A DNA stretch of 64,000 nt from Carboxylicivirga agarovorans. Lineage in GTDB: Bacteria > Bacteroidota > Bacteroidia > Bacteroidales > Marinilabiliaceae. The notes beneath the pieces were generated by a model. It did no database searches. It worked only from the letters and a program-made list of their open reading frames with translations, and was not told the DNA's origin. Where the stretch lies: NCBI RefSeq assembly GCF_050589845.1, contig NZ_JBNGPA010000004.1, forward strand, positions 240,140 to 304,139. Direction: 5' to 3'. Position 1 is the first letter of the stretch. Each line of letters opens with the position of its first letter. The translations under genes and the position numbers were made by a program. This document shows, piece after piece, positions 54,946 through 63,940 of the stretch.

Positions 54946-55312
54946 GTTCGTTCTGGTTTATCTGGTTGAATAAAGGCTCTAACTCATTCTTTGTAATGCG
55001 CAATAATTTAACTTGTTGTATAAAGGCAGGAAGTATGTCTTTTGCAAATTCCTCCTTACGAATATCCCTGATGGTTTCAGGGGCAGTTTCGGTAACGAAG
55101 TAGCCGATGCCTCTTCTGTTCTCTACTATATTGCTATGTTGTAATTCTAGAAATGTTCTCATAATGGTATTTTGGTTAACGCCAAGTTGTGACGCCAGTT
55201 GTCTGACTGATTGTACTTTATCTCCGGGCGCAAAATCTCCTGATAAAATGCGCTCACATATGTTGTCAGCTATCTGTTGAAAGATGCCTTTATTGTTTTT
55301 GAATTCCATCAT
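54932..55312 (-). CDS. GntR-family regulator (YtrA type)
   Basis: 126 residues. The N-terminal winged helix-turn-helix is clear (IFQQIADNICERILSGDFAPGDKVQSVRQLASQLGVNQNTIMRTFLELQ, about residues 10-58, with ENRRGIGYFV as the wing), and the short C-terminal helical tail, rather than a ligand-binding domain, marks the YtrA subgroup. These repress ABC-transporter operons. It overlaps the permease gene by 4 nt. The dyad at 56930-56947 upstream of the operon is its likely operator. Confidence 0.9.
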   Translation of the reverse strand: MMEFKNNKGIFQQIADNICERILSGDFAPGDKVQSVRQLASQLGVNQNTIMRTFLELQHSNIVENRRGIGYFVTETAPETIRDIRKEEFAKDILPAFIQQVKLLRITKNELEPLFNQINQNEHENK

Positions 55313-56085
55313 GCTATCTCTTTTTCTTTCACTCTAAAAAAGGCGTAGGCCCAAGTGGTGGTTAAACCAATTATTTCAAGCGCGACCAGATAATATCCGG
55401 TAGAATCTTTATTCTCAAAAGTTGCGACCCATGGCATTCTGCCACTATCATACACTTCGACCCACTCAATAATGATGTAGAAATAGAAGATAACAAATGC
55501 TATGGTGGCACCTATAATTACTAAGGTTTTGATCAGAGGTTGTTTTTTAAATACGGTTGCCCCGGCAAACAATAGTGATTGTGCTATTAAAGCCATTAAG
55601 ATCATTGCTGTTAAAATAATACTGAATTGCTCTGTGTTTACTTCTTCAAATATGGCACTCAATCGAAATGACTCAATATAATAGTCTGGATTAAACCATA
55701 GAGAAAGTTCAGTTGCAATATGAGAACTGATGTAGAAGATTACAGGAAGAATAATCCATGGCAATACTATCCTGACCATAATATTGAAAATAAACTTTTC
55801 AGTTGTGGAGCAGGGAATAAGCAAGTAATCAAATGTTTTTTCTTTACTCCTGAAAGCAGGGAAAGCATAGGCTGCAAAGGGCAAGGCTATTGCACCATTC
55901 AGCATAATGAAGAATGGTAGCCATTCGATTGCTTCGATGTTGTACTTGTTGAAAGTAAAAGTCAATAAAATCAGCGTATAGCCAATTAATATCGAAAGCA
56001 ACGCTAATGCAGAATTCTTACCTGAAATCTGGTACTGTTGTTTGATCAGCCTGTTAAATCTATTAATGTTGAACGTATTATTCAT
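55309..56085 (-). CDS. ABC transporter permease-like membrane protein
   Basis: 258 residues with about six hydrophobic segments, typical of the ABC-2-type membrane partner found with YtrA-like regulators. The soluble loop between segments 3 and 4 (about residues 125-160) is acidic. Its start is 14 nt after the ATPase stop, and its end overlaps gntR by 4 nt. Substrate unknown; related systems respond to cell-wall stress or antibiotics. Confidence 0.78.
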   Translation of the reverse strand: MNNTFNINRFNRLIKQQYQISGKNSALALLSILIGYTLILLTFTFNKYNIEAIEWLPFFIMLNGAIALPFAAYAFPAFRSKEKTFDYLLIPCSTTEKFIFNIMVRIVLPWIILPVIFYISSHIATELSLWFNPDYYIESFRLSAIFEEVNTEQFSIILTAMILMALIAQSLLFAGATVFKKQPLIKTLVIIGATIAFVIFYFYIIIEWVEVYDSGRMPWVATFENKDSTGYYLVALEIIGLTTTWAYAFFRVKEKEIA

Positions 56086-56099
56086 GGTTGAAGTCTTTC

Positions 56100-56909
56100 T
56101 TAGTTAATGGTAACACCGTTGTTTATGGCATTAAATAAAAGCTCAATATCTACTTCTGAAGTAGTGCCATTGGCTGGAGTAATAACATTGTATCCCATTG
56201 GATTGAGTTCGCTGTAAAGTACCTCCTCTGGCAGATGTCTTACAATTTTAAAGTCATATTTCTCTGACAGCTTAATGATCGTTTCATTAAAGATTATTTT
56301 GCCATGATCAACCAATAAAATCTTGTCTATTAGTGTTTCTACATCTTTTACCTGATGTGTTGATATGATAATGGTCTGGTCATCTTCCATAGCACCGGCC
56401 ACCATTTGTCTGAAAATGGCTTTAGAAGGAATATCCAGGCCGTTTGTTGGTTCATCCAAAACAATCAGCTGGCATTTGGAGGCAAGGGCAAACGCAATTC
56501 TGAATTTTTTCTTTTGACCATGGCTCATCTTTGAGACCACTTTATTCTCATCCAGTTCAAACTGTCTGATCAGATCGTTGAACAAGGCTCTGTCAAACCG
56601 TGGATAAAAAGGAGCGTTGCCTTCAACGTATTTACGAATTTTTACTGAAGGCATGATAAATTCCTCGGGGACAAAGTAAAGTTGTTCGAGAAAGCCGGGT
56701 GAGCGCATAACAGGATTTTGTCCGTTAATATCTATATCACCCGCTTTAGGTGTAAGTAGTCCGCTTATAAGTTGTAAAAGGGTGGTTTTTCCAGCACCAT
56801 TCTTACCCAGCAAACCAATAATCTGGCCTGCTTCTTCATTAAGCGATAGCTCATTGAAGAGTGAGGCTTGTTTTTTATAAGCAAAACTTAGGTTGTTGAT
56901 TTTAATCAT
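56100..56909 (-). CDS. ABC transporter ATP-binding protein
   Basis: 269-residue nucleotide-binding domain: Walker A GLLGKNGAGKTT near residue 34, signature MSHGQKKKFRIA (SHGQ rather than SGGQ), Walker B LIVLDEPTNGLD and the switch His in IIISTHQ. The C-terminal extension (about 200-269) is typical of ABC-2 exporters. ATG 56909 is preferred over 56945, because a promoter with its start site lies at about 56948-56940. First gene of the ABC/GntR operon. Confidence 0.9.
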   Translation of the reverse strand: MIKINNLSFAYKKQASLFNELSLNEEAGQIIGLLGKNGAGKTTLLQLISGLLTPKAGDIDINGQNPVMRSPGFLEQLYFVPEEFIMPSVKIRKYVEGNAPFYPRFDRALFNDLIRQFELDENKVVSKMSHGQKKKFRIAFALASKCQLIVLDEPTNGLDIPSKAIFRQMVAGAMEDDQTIIISTHQVKDVETLIDKILLVDHGKIIFNETIIKLSEKYDFKIVRHLPEEVLYSELNPMGYNVITPANGTTSEVDIELLFNAINNGVTIN

Positions 56910-56929
56910 TTGGAATTGTTTTACTGTTA

Positions 56930-56947
56930 TAGTGAAATAGTACACTA
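56930..56947. promoter_or_regulatory. Candidate GntR operator (dyad)
   Basis: Minus strand TAGTG-N8-CACTA at 56947-56930, directly downstream of the -7 box and overlapping the predicted start site. Dyads of this kind (AGTGTA...TACACT-like) are bound by YtrA-type GntR repressors, and the regulator gene is third in this operon. Autorepression is inferred. Confidence 0.5.
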
Positions 56948-56978
56948 CAAATGTAAGGGGTATTTTTAGAATTCCAAA
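56948..56978 (-). promoter_or_regulatory. Promoter of the ABC/GntR operon
   Basis: Minus strand TTTG (56978-56975), a 19-nt spacer and TACATTTG (56955-56948): an exact match to the Bacteroidota promoter TTTG-N19-TAnnTTTG. It lies 39 nt before the ATPase start at 56909 and upstream of the dyad at 56930-56947. Confidence 0.65.
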
Positions 56979-57115
56979 TTATTTATGCAATTTCTTATTG
57001 AATGAATATTAGATGCTTAATAAATTAGCGTTTTTATAGCGGGAAAAATTTGAACTTGCTTTGACTGCAATTGGCATTTTGCTATTTTACACTTTTATTA
57101 AACAAATCTACCTAA

Positions 57116-58720
57116 ATGAAACGTCGACATTTTCTTCAAAGCTCGATCCTGGCAGGACTTGGACTTAGTATCACTGCATGTCAGAAATCAGAAACAAAAA
57201 AAGTTTCCGAACAAGTTGCTAATGATGATTTTATCCTTTCTGAAGCTACCGTCTCTGATTTACAAAATAAAATGAAATCAGGGGAGCTTTCTTCAAGAAG
57301 GATCGTAGAGCTTTATTTGCAACGTATAGAACAGGTCGATCAATCAGGTGCCGGACTGAATTCTGTTATCGAGCTGAATAAGGATGCTTTGACAATTGCA
57401 GATAAACTGGACGAAGAACGGGGTAATGGTAGGCTTAGAGGGCCACTACATGGAATTCCGGTTATTATTAAGGAGAATATTGATACGGCCGATAATATGG
57501 TCACATCAGCAGGCTCCATGGCATTGGCAAAACATATTGCAAAAGATGATGCTTTTATCATCAAAAAACTGCGCGAAGCAGGCGCTGTCTTACTTGGAAA
57601 AGCCAACCTCAGTGAGTGGGCTAATTTTCGTTCAACCAACTCCAGTAGTGGATGGAGCAGCAGGGGTGGTCAAACCAGGAATCCGTACGTTCTGGATCGC
57701 ACGCCATGTGGTTCTTCATCCGGATCAGCAGTGTCGGTTTCTGCAAATCTGGCTCCTTTGGCAATAGGAACTGAAACAGATGGCTCTATCGTGTGTCCGT
57801 CTGGTATTAATGGGGTAGTTGGCATTAAGCCAACGGTAGGATTATTGTCACGTACAGGTATTATTCCTATTTCTGAAAGTCAGGATACGGCCGGGCCAAT
57901 GGCCAGAACAGTTACTGATGCTGCCTTGTTGCTGGCAGCCTTGGCCGGTGTCGATGAAAAGGATGATAAAACAATGCTTCAGCCAGATCAGCCAGCCGTT
58001 TATCTCAATTTTGATGACACGGTGCTGGAAGGTGCCCGAATTGGTTATTTGAGTGAAAGTTCTGCTTTCGATAGTAGGGTTTCAGGTATTATTGATGAGG
58101 TTGTTGGTGTGTTATCAGATAAGGGTGCCGAAGTGATAGAAGTGAAAGCTTCAGATGAAATAAAACAACTGGGAAGGTACGAATGGACCGTATTGATTTG
58201 TGAATTTAAAGATGGGATAGAGAAATATCTTCAATCACATCCCGAATGCGGGTATTCATCTCTGCAGGAATTGATCCAATTTAATAATGATAATGCGGAT
58301 GGTGTCATGCCTTGGTTTGAGCAGGAGATATTTGAAGCAGCTAATGAAACAAAAGGCTTAAGTGACGAAAATTACAAAGAAGCTAAAGAGAAGTGTTTGG
58401 AGCTATCACGTAATCTGGGAATTGATTCATTAATGGATGAATATAAGTTGGATGCATTAATGGCTCCTACAAATGGACCCGCATGGGCTATTGATTATGT
58501 AAATGGGGATAATTTCGGAGGAGGAAGCTCACAATTGGCGGCTGTTTCGGGTTATCCAAGTATCACCGTGCCGGCAGGAAATATTAAAGGTTTACCTATA
58601 GGTGTTTCTTTCTTTGGTAAACCATGGACGGAAAGTCGTTTAATACAAATAGCGCACCTGTATGAGAAAGTGAGTCAGAAACGTATTAAGCCTGCTTTTA
58701 TTAAAAGCCTCATAAGTTGA
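57116..58720 (+). CDS. Lipoprotein amidase (amidase signature family)
   Basis: 534 residues. The N-terminus has an RR motif (MKRRHFLQSSILAGLGLSITAC, lipid Cys22), suggesting Tat-dependent export and lipidation. The amidase signature core follows, with Lys in GIPVIIKENID, the Ser-cisSer region in CGSSSGSAVSV and the nucleophile loop GTETDGSIVCPSGINGVVG. Such periplasmic amidases hydrolyse small amides or act on peptides; the substrate is unknown. It is similar to GatA only in the shared fold and is not part of a gatCAB operon. Confidence 0.88.
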   Translation: MKRRHFLQSSILAGLGLSITACQKSETKKVSEQVANDDFILSEATVSDLQNKMKSGELSSRRIVELYLQRIEQVDQSGAGLNSVIELNKDALTIADKLDEERGNGRLRGPLHGIPVIIKENIDTADNMVTSAGSMALAKHIAKDDAFIIKKLREAGAVLLGKANLSEWANFRSTNSSSGWSSRGGQTRNPYVLDRTPCGSSSGSAVSVSANLAPLAIGTETDGSIVCPSGINGVVGIKPTVGLLSRTGIIPISESQDTAGPMARTVTDAALLLAALAGVDEKDDKTMLQPDQPAVYLNFDDTVLEGARIGYLSESSAFDSRVSGIIDEVVGVLSDKGAEVIEVKASDEIKQLGRYEWTVLICEFKDGIEKYLQSHPECGYSSLQELIQFNNDNADGVMPWFEQEIFEAANETKGLSDENYKEAKEKCLELSRNLGIDSLMDEYKLDALMAPTNGPAWAIDYVNGDNFGGGSSQLAAVSGYPSITVPAGNIKGLPIGVSFFGKPWTESRLIQIAHLYEKVSQKRIKPAFIKSLIS

Positions 58721-58765
58721 TGAGGATTGTCATTATGGTCATTGGGTTTATGTAAATGATGTATT

Positions 58766-59413
58766 ATGAAGCGCTTGTTTGCTCTCTTGGTCTGTGTTGT
58801 ATTGCTTAGCTGTGCTTTTGCTCAAACTAACCTGAATGAGGAATTGGTAAAGGCGCAGCAATTGACAAATGTGGGTTGTGAAAAGTTAAATGCAGGTGAC
58901 TGTGATGGAGCCGAGAAGTGTTTTCTTGAAGCCATACGGATTGATGCAAGGGTCAGAGAGGCCTATATTCATTTAAATTCGATTTATAAAGAAAAAAGGG
59001 TAGAAGAAGCTGTTAAAATATTGGAATCAGCAGCGAAAGTATTTTATGATGACGATGAAATATGGTACTACCTTGCCAATCGTTATTATCAAGTGGAGCT
59101 CTTTAATAAAGCTATTCCTGCATACAAAGAAGCCATCAAATACAGTGAAATCAACGGTCGTGACTTTGGCCTGGTTTGGAGTTACTATTTCAACCTGGCC
59201 AATTCATTAGCCAGATCAGGTAAATGCAGAGAAAGTATTGTTTTTTACTCAAAGGCTGTTGAGCTTAAACCTGAAAATGCGAATATCTATTTTAACCGTG
59301 GTATGAACTACCTGATGTTGAAATTAAAAGACTCCGCCAGGTTAGACTGGATGAAATGTAAAGAACTGGGAATGGAGGGAGTGGATGAATATATAAAGGA
59401 GTACTTAAAATAA
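58766..59413 (+). CDS. Exported TPR-repeat protein (intact paralogue)
   Basis: 215 residues: signal peptide (about 1-18, ending AFAQ), then TPR units over about 25-200. It shares NLNSIYKE, DFGLVWSYYFN and NIYFNRGMNYLM with the truncated copy at 53409 and keeps the C-terminal LDWMKCKELGMEG ... EYIKEYLK tail that the other loses. It probably binds a partner protein; function unknown. It lies 45 nt after the amidase stop and could be co-transcribed with it. Confidence 0.82.
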   Translation: MKRLFALLVCVVLLSCAFAQTNLNEELVKAQQLTNVGCEKLNAGDCDGAEKCFLEAIRIDARVREAYIHLNSIYKEKRVEEAVKILESAAKVFYDDDEIWYYLANRYYQVELFNKAIPAYKEAIKYSEINGRDFGLVWSYYFNLANSLARSGKCRESIVFYSKAVELKPENANIYFNRGMNYLMLKLKDSARLDWMKCKELGMEGVDEYIKEYLK

Positions 59414-59450
59414 TTGTAATCAGTAACTACGTGATGCTTATTTGAAATAT

Positions 59451-59831
59451 ATGATGAACAAGCGCTTTTCGGTTTTAAAAAGGATTATTAGCTTTAAATA
59501 TGCCTTTAATGGCCTTAAGGTACTGTTACTGGAGGAGCATAATGCCAGAGTTCATTTAGTCGCCGCTATACTGGTGATCGTAGCAGGTTTTTATTTTCAC
59601 CTTTCTAAGGTTGAATGGATGCTTGTTATTTTCGCAATTGGCTTTGTATTTGCCATGGAACTTCTTAATTCGGCAATCGAAAACCTTGCAGATATCATTA
59701 CCCTGGATAAGGATGAAAGGATAAAGAAAACAAAAGATCTGGCGGCCGGTGGTGTATTGTTTGCCGCTCTAACAGCTTTGATAATTGGTCTGATCATCTT
59801 TATTCCAAAGATAATTGCAGTATTTACTTAA
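59451..59831 (+). CDS. dgkA: Diacylglycerol kinase/undecaprenol kinase (DgkA family)
   Basis: 126-residue integral membrane kinase with three transmembrane segments and the family signature EEHNARVH near residue 30 and FAMELLNSAIENLADIIT near 65-82, including the conserved catalytic Glu residues. The substrate is diacylglycerol or undecaprenol, which cannot be settled from sequence. I chose ATG 59451 over the TTG at 59442; ATG 59454 is also possible. It precedes a small membrane protein gene after a short gap. Confidence 0.88.
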   Translation: MMNKRFSVLKRIISFKYAFNGLKVLLLEEHNARVHLVAAILVIVAGFYFHLSKVEWMLVIFAIGFVFAMELLNSAIENLADIITLDKDERIKKTKDLAAGGVLFAALTALIIGLIIFIPKIIAVFT

Positions 59832-59846
59832 TTGATAGTAGTTAAT

Positions 59847-60206
59847 ATGGATTTTGTTGGTTTGCTGTTAATGGCACTGTGCTTGTTGCCGGCCTGGTTT
59901 GGAAGAAGGCGTATTCAGTTTTTATTTTGTCCTTCTGATGTAATTGGTTTTAATAAAAAGAATCAATATTTCGGATTGTATAGCTTGTTGCCGTCGTTAA
60001 TAGCAGCAGCTTTTCTAATTGCATATTTAAGAGAGTTGTTTCTTAGGGTGGAAATACTGAAAGAGTTCGAAAGCTTCGCTATTTTAATTGGAGGTATGGT
60101 TTTTATCGCTTTTCTGTATTACTCAGGTATAATGGCCGATTTTATAGTATATTATTCAAATGATAGATATAAAAAGTGGAGGGATACCAATAAAAAAGGG
60201 AGATGA
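59847..60206 (+). CDS. Small membrane protein of unknown function
   Basis: 119 residues with three hydrophobic segments (about 5-20, 45-65, 75-100) and a basic end (NDRYKKWRDTNKKGR). ATG 59847 is preferred over the TTG at 59832, which abuts the dgkA stop. Its last codons and TGA stop lie inside the hairpin that terminates typA on the opposite strand. No family recognised. Confidence 0.65.
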   Translation: MDFVGLLLMALCLLPAWFGRRRIQFLFCPSDVIGFNKKNQYFGLYSLLPSLIAAAFLIAYLRELFLRVEILKEFESFAILIGGMVFIAFLYYSGIMADFIVYYSNDRYKKWRDTNKKGR

Positions 60207-60225
60207 CCGTTACCAATCATCTCCC
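60191..60225 (-). terminator. Intrinsic terminator of typA, embedded in the opposite CDS
   Basis: GGGAGATGA (60198-60206) pairs with TCATCTCCC (60217-60225) across a 10-nt loop. On the minus strand the stem is followed by TTTTTTA (60197-60191), a good U-tract, 44-78 nt after the typA stop at 60269. The left arm is also the last codons and the TGA stop of the plus-strand small membrane protein. Confidence 0.75.
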
Positions 60226-60268
60226 AAGGGTTGCTAACCCGATAATTCAAAAATTACCGGTTATATCA

Positions 60269-62071
60269 TTAGTCTTGTTTAGAAGCACGTTTACGTTCGT
60301 GCTCTAAAAGTAATATTTTTCTCAGACGAATCGCACTTGGTGTTACTTCAACATACTCATCGCCCTGAATATATTCTAATGCTTCTTCTAAACTAAACAC
60401 GATCGGGGGTGCTAATTTAACCTTATCATCAGCGCCAGACGATCTCATATTAGTTAACTTCTTAGTCTTTGTAATGTTCAATGTTAAATCGCCTTCACGG
60501 TTGTTTTCTCCAACAACCTGCCCCATGTAAACATCTTCCTGTGGTGCAACAAAGAACTTACCACGATCTTGCAGTTTATCTAAAGCATAGGCAATGGCTG
60601 TACCTGATTCAAGAACGATCAATGAGCCATTTACACGCTTCTCAATCTGTCCTTTCCAAGGCTGGAACTCAATGAAACGGTGGGCCATAATTGCTTCACC
60701 CTGTGTGGCTGTCAATAAATTACTACGTAATCCGATAATACCGCGCGATGGAATCTTGAATTCCAGGTGCACGCGTTCACCTTTTTTCTCCATTGAAGCC
60801 AGTTCACCTTTACGCTGAGTGACCATTTCAATGGCTTTTCCAGAATGCTCTTCCGGCAAATCGATGGTTAAGTCCTCAACAGGCTCCAGTTTCTCACCAA
60901 ATTCCTCTTTAATAATCACACGTGGCTGACCAACCTGAAGCTCATAACCCTCACGACGCATGGTTTCAATCAATACTGACAAGTGAAGAACTCCCCGTCC
61001 GTATACATTCCATGAATCTGCTGAGTCGGTCTCTTCAACACGCAAAGCAAGGTTCTTCTCCAGCTCTTTATCCAAACGCTCTTTAATGTGACGTGATGTT
61101 ACAAATTTACCCTCTTTACCAAAGAATGGTGAGTTGTTGATGGTAAACAGCATGCTCATGGTTGGTTCGTCAATTGCAATTGGCTCCAAAGGTTCCGGAT
61201 TTTCAAAATCTGCAATCGTATCCCCAATATCAAAACCTTCGACACCTACTAAAGCACATAGCTCACCACATGATACTTTGTCAACTTTTGTTCTTCCTAA
61301 ACCGTCAAAAACGTTTAATTCTTTTATGCGGGTGCGTGTTATGCTGCCGTCTCGCTTTACAAGGCTAACATCCTGATTTACCTCCAAATCACCTCTGTGT
61401 AATCGACCAATGGCAATTCGGCCAAGGTATTTACTGTGGTCTAAGGATGTGATTTGTAATTGAGGCGTACCTTTATTGTATTCGGGTGCAGGTATATGCT
61501 CCAGGATAGCGTCAAAAACAGCTTCTATATTATCTGTTTTCTTTTTCCAGTCGGTGCTCATCCAATTTTCTTTAGCCGAACCATATACCGATGGGAAATC
61601 CAGCTGATCTTCTGTGGCATCCAGAGAGAACATGAGGTCAAAAACATCTTCATGCACTTCTTCCGGGCGACAGTTTGGTTTATCAACTTTATTGATGACC
61701 ACAATTGGCTTTAAGCCCAGTGAGATTGCTTTTTGAAGCACAAACCGAGTTTGTGGCATAGGTCCTTCAAAAGCATCCACCAATAGCAATACACCATCAG
61801 CCATGTTTAATACACGTTCAACTTCTCCACCAAAGTCGGAGTGACCCGGAGTGTCGATAATGTTAATTTTTACCCCTTTCCACATTACGGACACATTCTT
61901 TGACAAGATTGTGATACCACGCTCACGTTCAAGGTCGTTATTGTCCATAATGAGTTCACCAACTTCCTGGTGTTCCTTAAAAAGCTTTCCGGCCATTAAC
62001 ATCTTGTCAACCAGTGTTGTTTTACCGTGGTCAACGTGCGCGATGATGGCTACGTTTCTAATCTCTTGCAT
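60269..62071 (-). CDS. typA: Ribosome-associated GTPase TypA/BipA
   Basis: 600-residue translational GTPase involved in 50S assembly and stress adaptation. Domain G has AIIAHVDHGKTTLVDKM, the DTPGHSDFGGEV switch and NKVDKP; the EF-G-like domains III/V and the BipA-specific C-terminal domain follow (HRFIEFQPW region near residue 475, VYMGQVVGENN near 510). ATG 62071 is chosen because a TACCTTTG -7 box lies at 62100-62093, upstream of it; a longer frame to 62095 would start within the promoter. Confidence 0.95.
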   Translation of the reverse strand: MQEIRNVAIIAHVDHGKTTLVDKMLMAGKLFKEHQEVGELIMDNNDLERERGITILSKNVSVMWKGVKINIIDTPGHSDFGGEVERVLNMADGVLLLVDAFEGPMPQTRFVLQKAISLGLKPIVVINKVDKPNCRPEEVHEDVFDLMFSLDATEDQLDFPSVYGSAKENWMSTDWKKKTDNIEAVFDAILEHIPAPEYNKGTPQLQITSLDHSKYLGRIAIGRLHRGDLEVNQDVSLVKRDGSITRTRIKELNVFDGLGRTKVDKVSCGELCALVGVEGFDIGDTIADFENPEPLEPIAIDEPTMSMLFTINNSPFFGKEGKFVTSRHIKERLDKELEKNLALRVEETDSADSWNVYGRGVLHLSVLIETMRREGYELQVGQPRVIIKEEFGEKLEPVEDLTIDLPEEHSGKAIEMVTQRKGELASMEKKGERVHLEFKIPSRGIIGLRSNLLTATQGEAIMAHRFIEFQPWKGQIEKRVNGSLIVLESGTAIAYALDKLQDRGKFFVAPQEDVYMGQVVGENNREGDLTLNITKTKKLTNMRSSGADDKVKLAPPIVFSLEEALEYIQGDEYVEVTPSAIRLRKILLLEHERKRASKQD

Positions 62072-62092
62072 AGCTAAAATCCAAATGAGCCG

Positions 62093-62100
62093 CAAAGGTA
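62093..62100 (-). promoter_or_regulatory. Candidate -7 box of typA
   Basis: Minus strand TACCTTTG, an exact TAnnTTTG match, 21 nt upstream of ATG 62071. The -33 element is not obvious. It supports the shorter start of typA. Confidence 0.45.
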
Positions 62101-62300
62101 CTGCTATTTTTTGGTTTACAGCATTATGCAGGTATTAAAAAAGATAAATAAGCTTCAAAGCGAAACTGAACCATTGCAATATCAACCACTCAAAGCTCAA
62201 CATATACAAGGCAGCGAATTTAAATTTACCGTGTTTATCTCATGTCCTTTGCTAAATATGCATAACCCTGGCATACCGTATGGTTTCATAGCTCTTTTGC

Positions 62301-62308
62301 TATATTTG
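62301..62308 (+). promoter_or_regulatory. Candidate -7 box of cbiA
   Basis: TATATTTG matches TAnnTTTG, 35 nt before the cbiA ATG at 62343. A cobalamin riboswitch was looked for upstream in the 230 nt available and was not recognised. Confidence 0.35.
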
Positions 62309-62342
62309 CGCTTCAGGCTAATATTATCCCGATCAGAATGTC

Positions 62343-63662
62343 ATGAAGAATAGTTTTTTAATTGCAGCACCATCCAGTAATTCAGGTAAAACAATAGTTA
62401 CACTGGGTTTGATCAAAGCTTTACGCGATAAGGGCTTAAAGATACAAGCTTTTAAATGTGGGCCTGATTACATTGATCCGATGCATCATGCCCAGGTTGC
62501 CGGATGTCCATCATATAATCTTGATTTATGGATGTCAAATGAAGAACATGTGAATGATGTTTTTCATGCTAATATGCAAAATGCCGATGTTGGTGTAGTT
62601 GAGGGAGTAATGGGCTTATTTGATGGGGCCAAACGTGATAAGGGCAGCTCAGCAGAAATAGCACAAGTGTTGGATATACCGGTTATACTGGTTGTTAATG
62701 CTGCCGCAACCGCCTATTCGGTTGCGCCCTTATTGTATGGGTTTAAGAATTTTAACGCCAAACTCAAGGTTAAAGGGGTGATCTTCAATCGGGTTTCAGG
62801 AGAATCGCATTATCATTTTTTAAAGGAAGCTGCCGAAGATGCGGGTGTTGTACCCTTGGGATATGTGCCAAAAGATGAACGATTAAGCCTGGAGTCACGT
62901 CACCTGGGATTGTCACTTACAAATAATAAGGGTATGATGGAGGCGGTTGTCGCCTCGGCAGAACTGATAAACAGGTATGTAGATATGGATCAGCTACTTT
63001 CCATCTCACCAACAGAAATTAAAACCCTGCCCGCCAAAGAAAATGTAGCAAGATCATCTTCCTTAAAGTTCGCCATTGCGCGCGATGAAGCCTTTAATTT
63101 CATGTATCCGGCCAATGTTGATGTCTTAAAGCAATTGGGTGAAGTGATTCATTTTAGTCCCTTGTATGATGCCGATATACCGGATTGTGATGTAATCTGG
63201 TTTCCCGGTGGATATCCTGAATTATATGCCGAACAATTAGCCGCAAATACAAAAATGCTTAATGCTATAAGACTATTTGAAAGGCGTGGGGGAAAATTGA
63301 TTGCCGAATGCGGTGGTATGATGTACCTCGGACGATCAGTCGAACTGAAAGACGGATCTGTATACCAGATGCTGGGGCTGTTTGATTATGAAACTTCTTT
63401 GAAGAATATGAAGCTTAAATTAGGTTATCGCTCCCTTGAGATAGAAGGCAATGTGTTTATGGGGCATGAGTTTCATTATTCTGCAATAACAAAGGATTGT
63501 TATGAAAAAGATGAGGCAATAAGCAAATCAGCACGAGGAAACAAGGTAGATATGCCCGTGTATAGAACTAATAATTGCTGGTCATCCTATTTTCATATCT
63601 ACCTTGGTCAAAAGGAAAAAATGCAATCGTTTATACAACTGCTTAAGCTAAAAACGAAGTAA
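62343..63662 (+). CDS. cbiA: Cobyrinate a,c-diamide synthase
   Basis: Amidates cobyrinate at positions a and c with glutamine in cobalamin synthesis. The 439-residue protein has the N-terminal P-loop APSSNSGKTIVTLGL and the DETH-like CGPDYIDPMHH, then a C-terminal class I glutamine amidotransferase-like domain with the nucleophile Cys323 in AECGGMMYLG and the GHEFHYS His. The length and order fit CbiA/CobB. No other cob/cbi genes are in the window, so this may be a salvage or remote pathway member. Confidence 0.93.
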   Translation: MKNSFLIAAPSSNSGKTIVTLGLIKALRDKGLKIQAFKCGPDYIDPMHHAQVAGCPSYNLDLWMSNEEHVNDVFHANMQNADVGVVEGVMGLFDGAKRDKGSSAEIAQVLDIPVILVVNAAATAYSVAPLLYGFKNFNAKLKVKGVIFNRVSGESHYHFLKEAAEDAGVVPLGYVPKDERLSLESRHLGLSLTNNKGMMEAVVASAELINRYVDMDQLLSISPTEIKTLPAKENVARSSSLKFAIARDEAFNFMYPANVDVLKQLGEVIHFSPLYDADIPDCDVIWFPGGYPELYAEQLAANTKMLNAIRLFERRGGKLIAECGGMMYLGRSVELKDGSVYQMLGLFDYETSLKNMKLKLGYRSLEIEGNVFMGHEFHYSAITKDCYEKDEAISKSARGNKVDMPVYRTNNCWSSYFHIYLGQKEKMQSFIQLLKLKTK

Positions 63663-63671
63663 CAGGTACTC

Positions 63672-63905
63672 CTAATTATCAGGAAGCATAGGCAACAGAA
63701 GTTCTTCCTGTATAAGTTGTTGTATATTATCTCCTTTTAAAATACTGGTGGAATAATTGTCCTCCAGGTTAAAGCCAGTCCATTTTTGCAATTTATTAAT
63801 GGCGTAACTTTTAGTCGATAATGAATACAGATCAATCTGATGATCTCTACCCTGCGCAGTTAAAGTCAGGGCGTCGCCCACGAGTGTTCGAAAAGATTCA
63901 AACAT
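63672..63905 (-). CDS. Small hypothetical protein
   Basis: 77-residue ORF, converging with cbiA 9 nt away. The sequence is hydrophilic and acidic with no signal peptide or recognisable motif (KSYAINKLQKWTGFNLEDN). It has an ATG start and fills the gap between cbiA and the repeat at the window end. It may be real, but could also be spurious. Confidence 0.4.
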   Translation of the reverse strand: MFESFRTLVGDALTLTAQGRDHQIDLYSLSTKSYAINKLQKWTGFNLEDNYSTSILKGDNIQQLIQEELLLPMLPDN

Positions 63906-63940
63906 TCACATATATAGTGTTTTGCAAGCTGTAAATCAGC

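Noticed and set aside
60481..62138. Plus-strand frames antisense to typA
   Set aside because: typA is full length with all GTPase motifs; these frames have no independent support.
62096..62342. A cobalamin riboswitch upstream of cbiA
   Set aside because: No recognisable B12-box sequence was seen, and only about 245 nt are available. An Infernal search could settle it.
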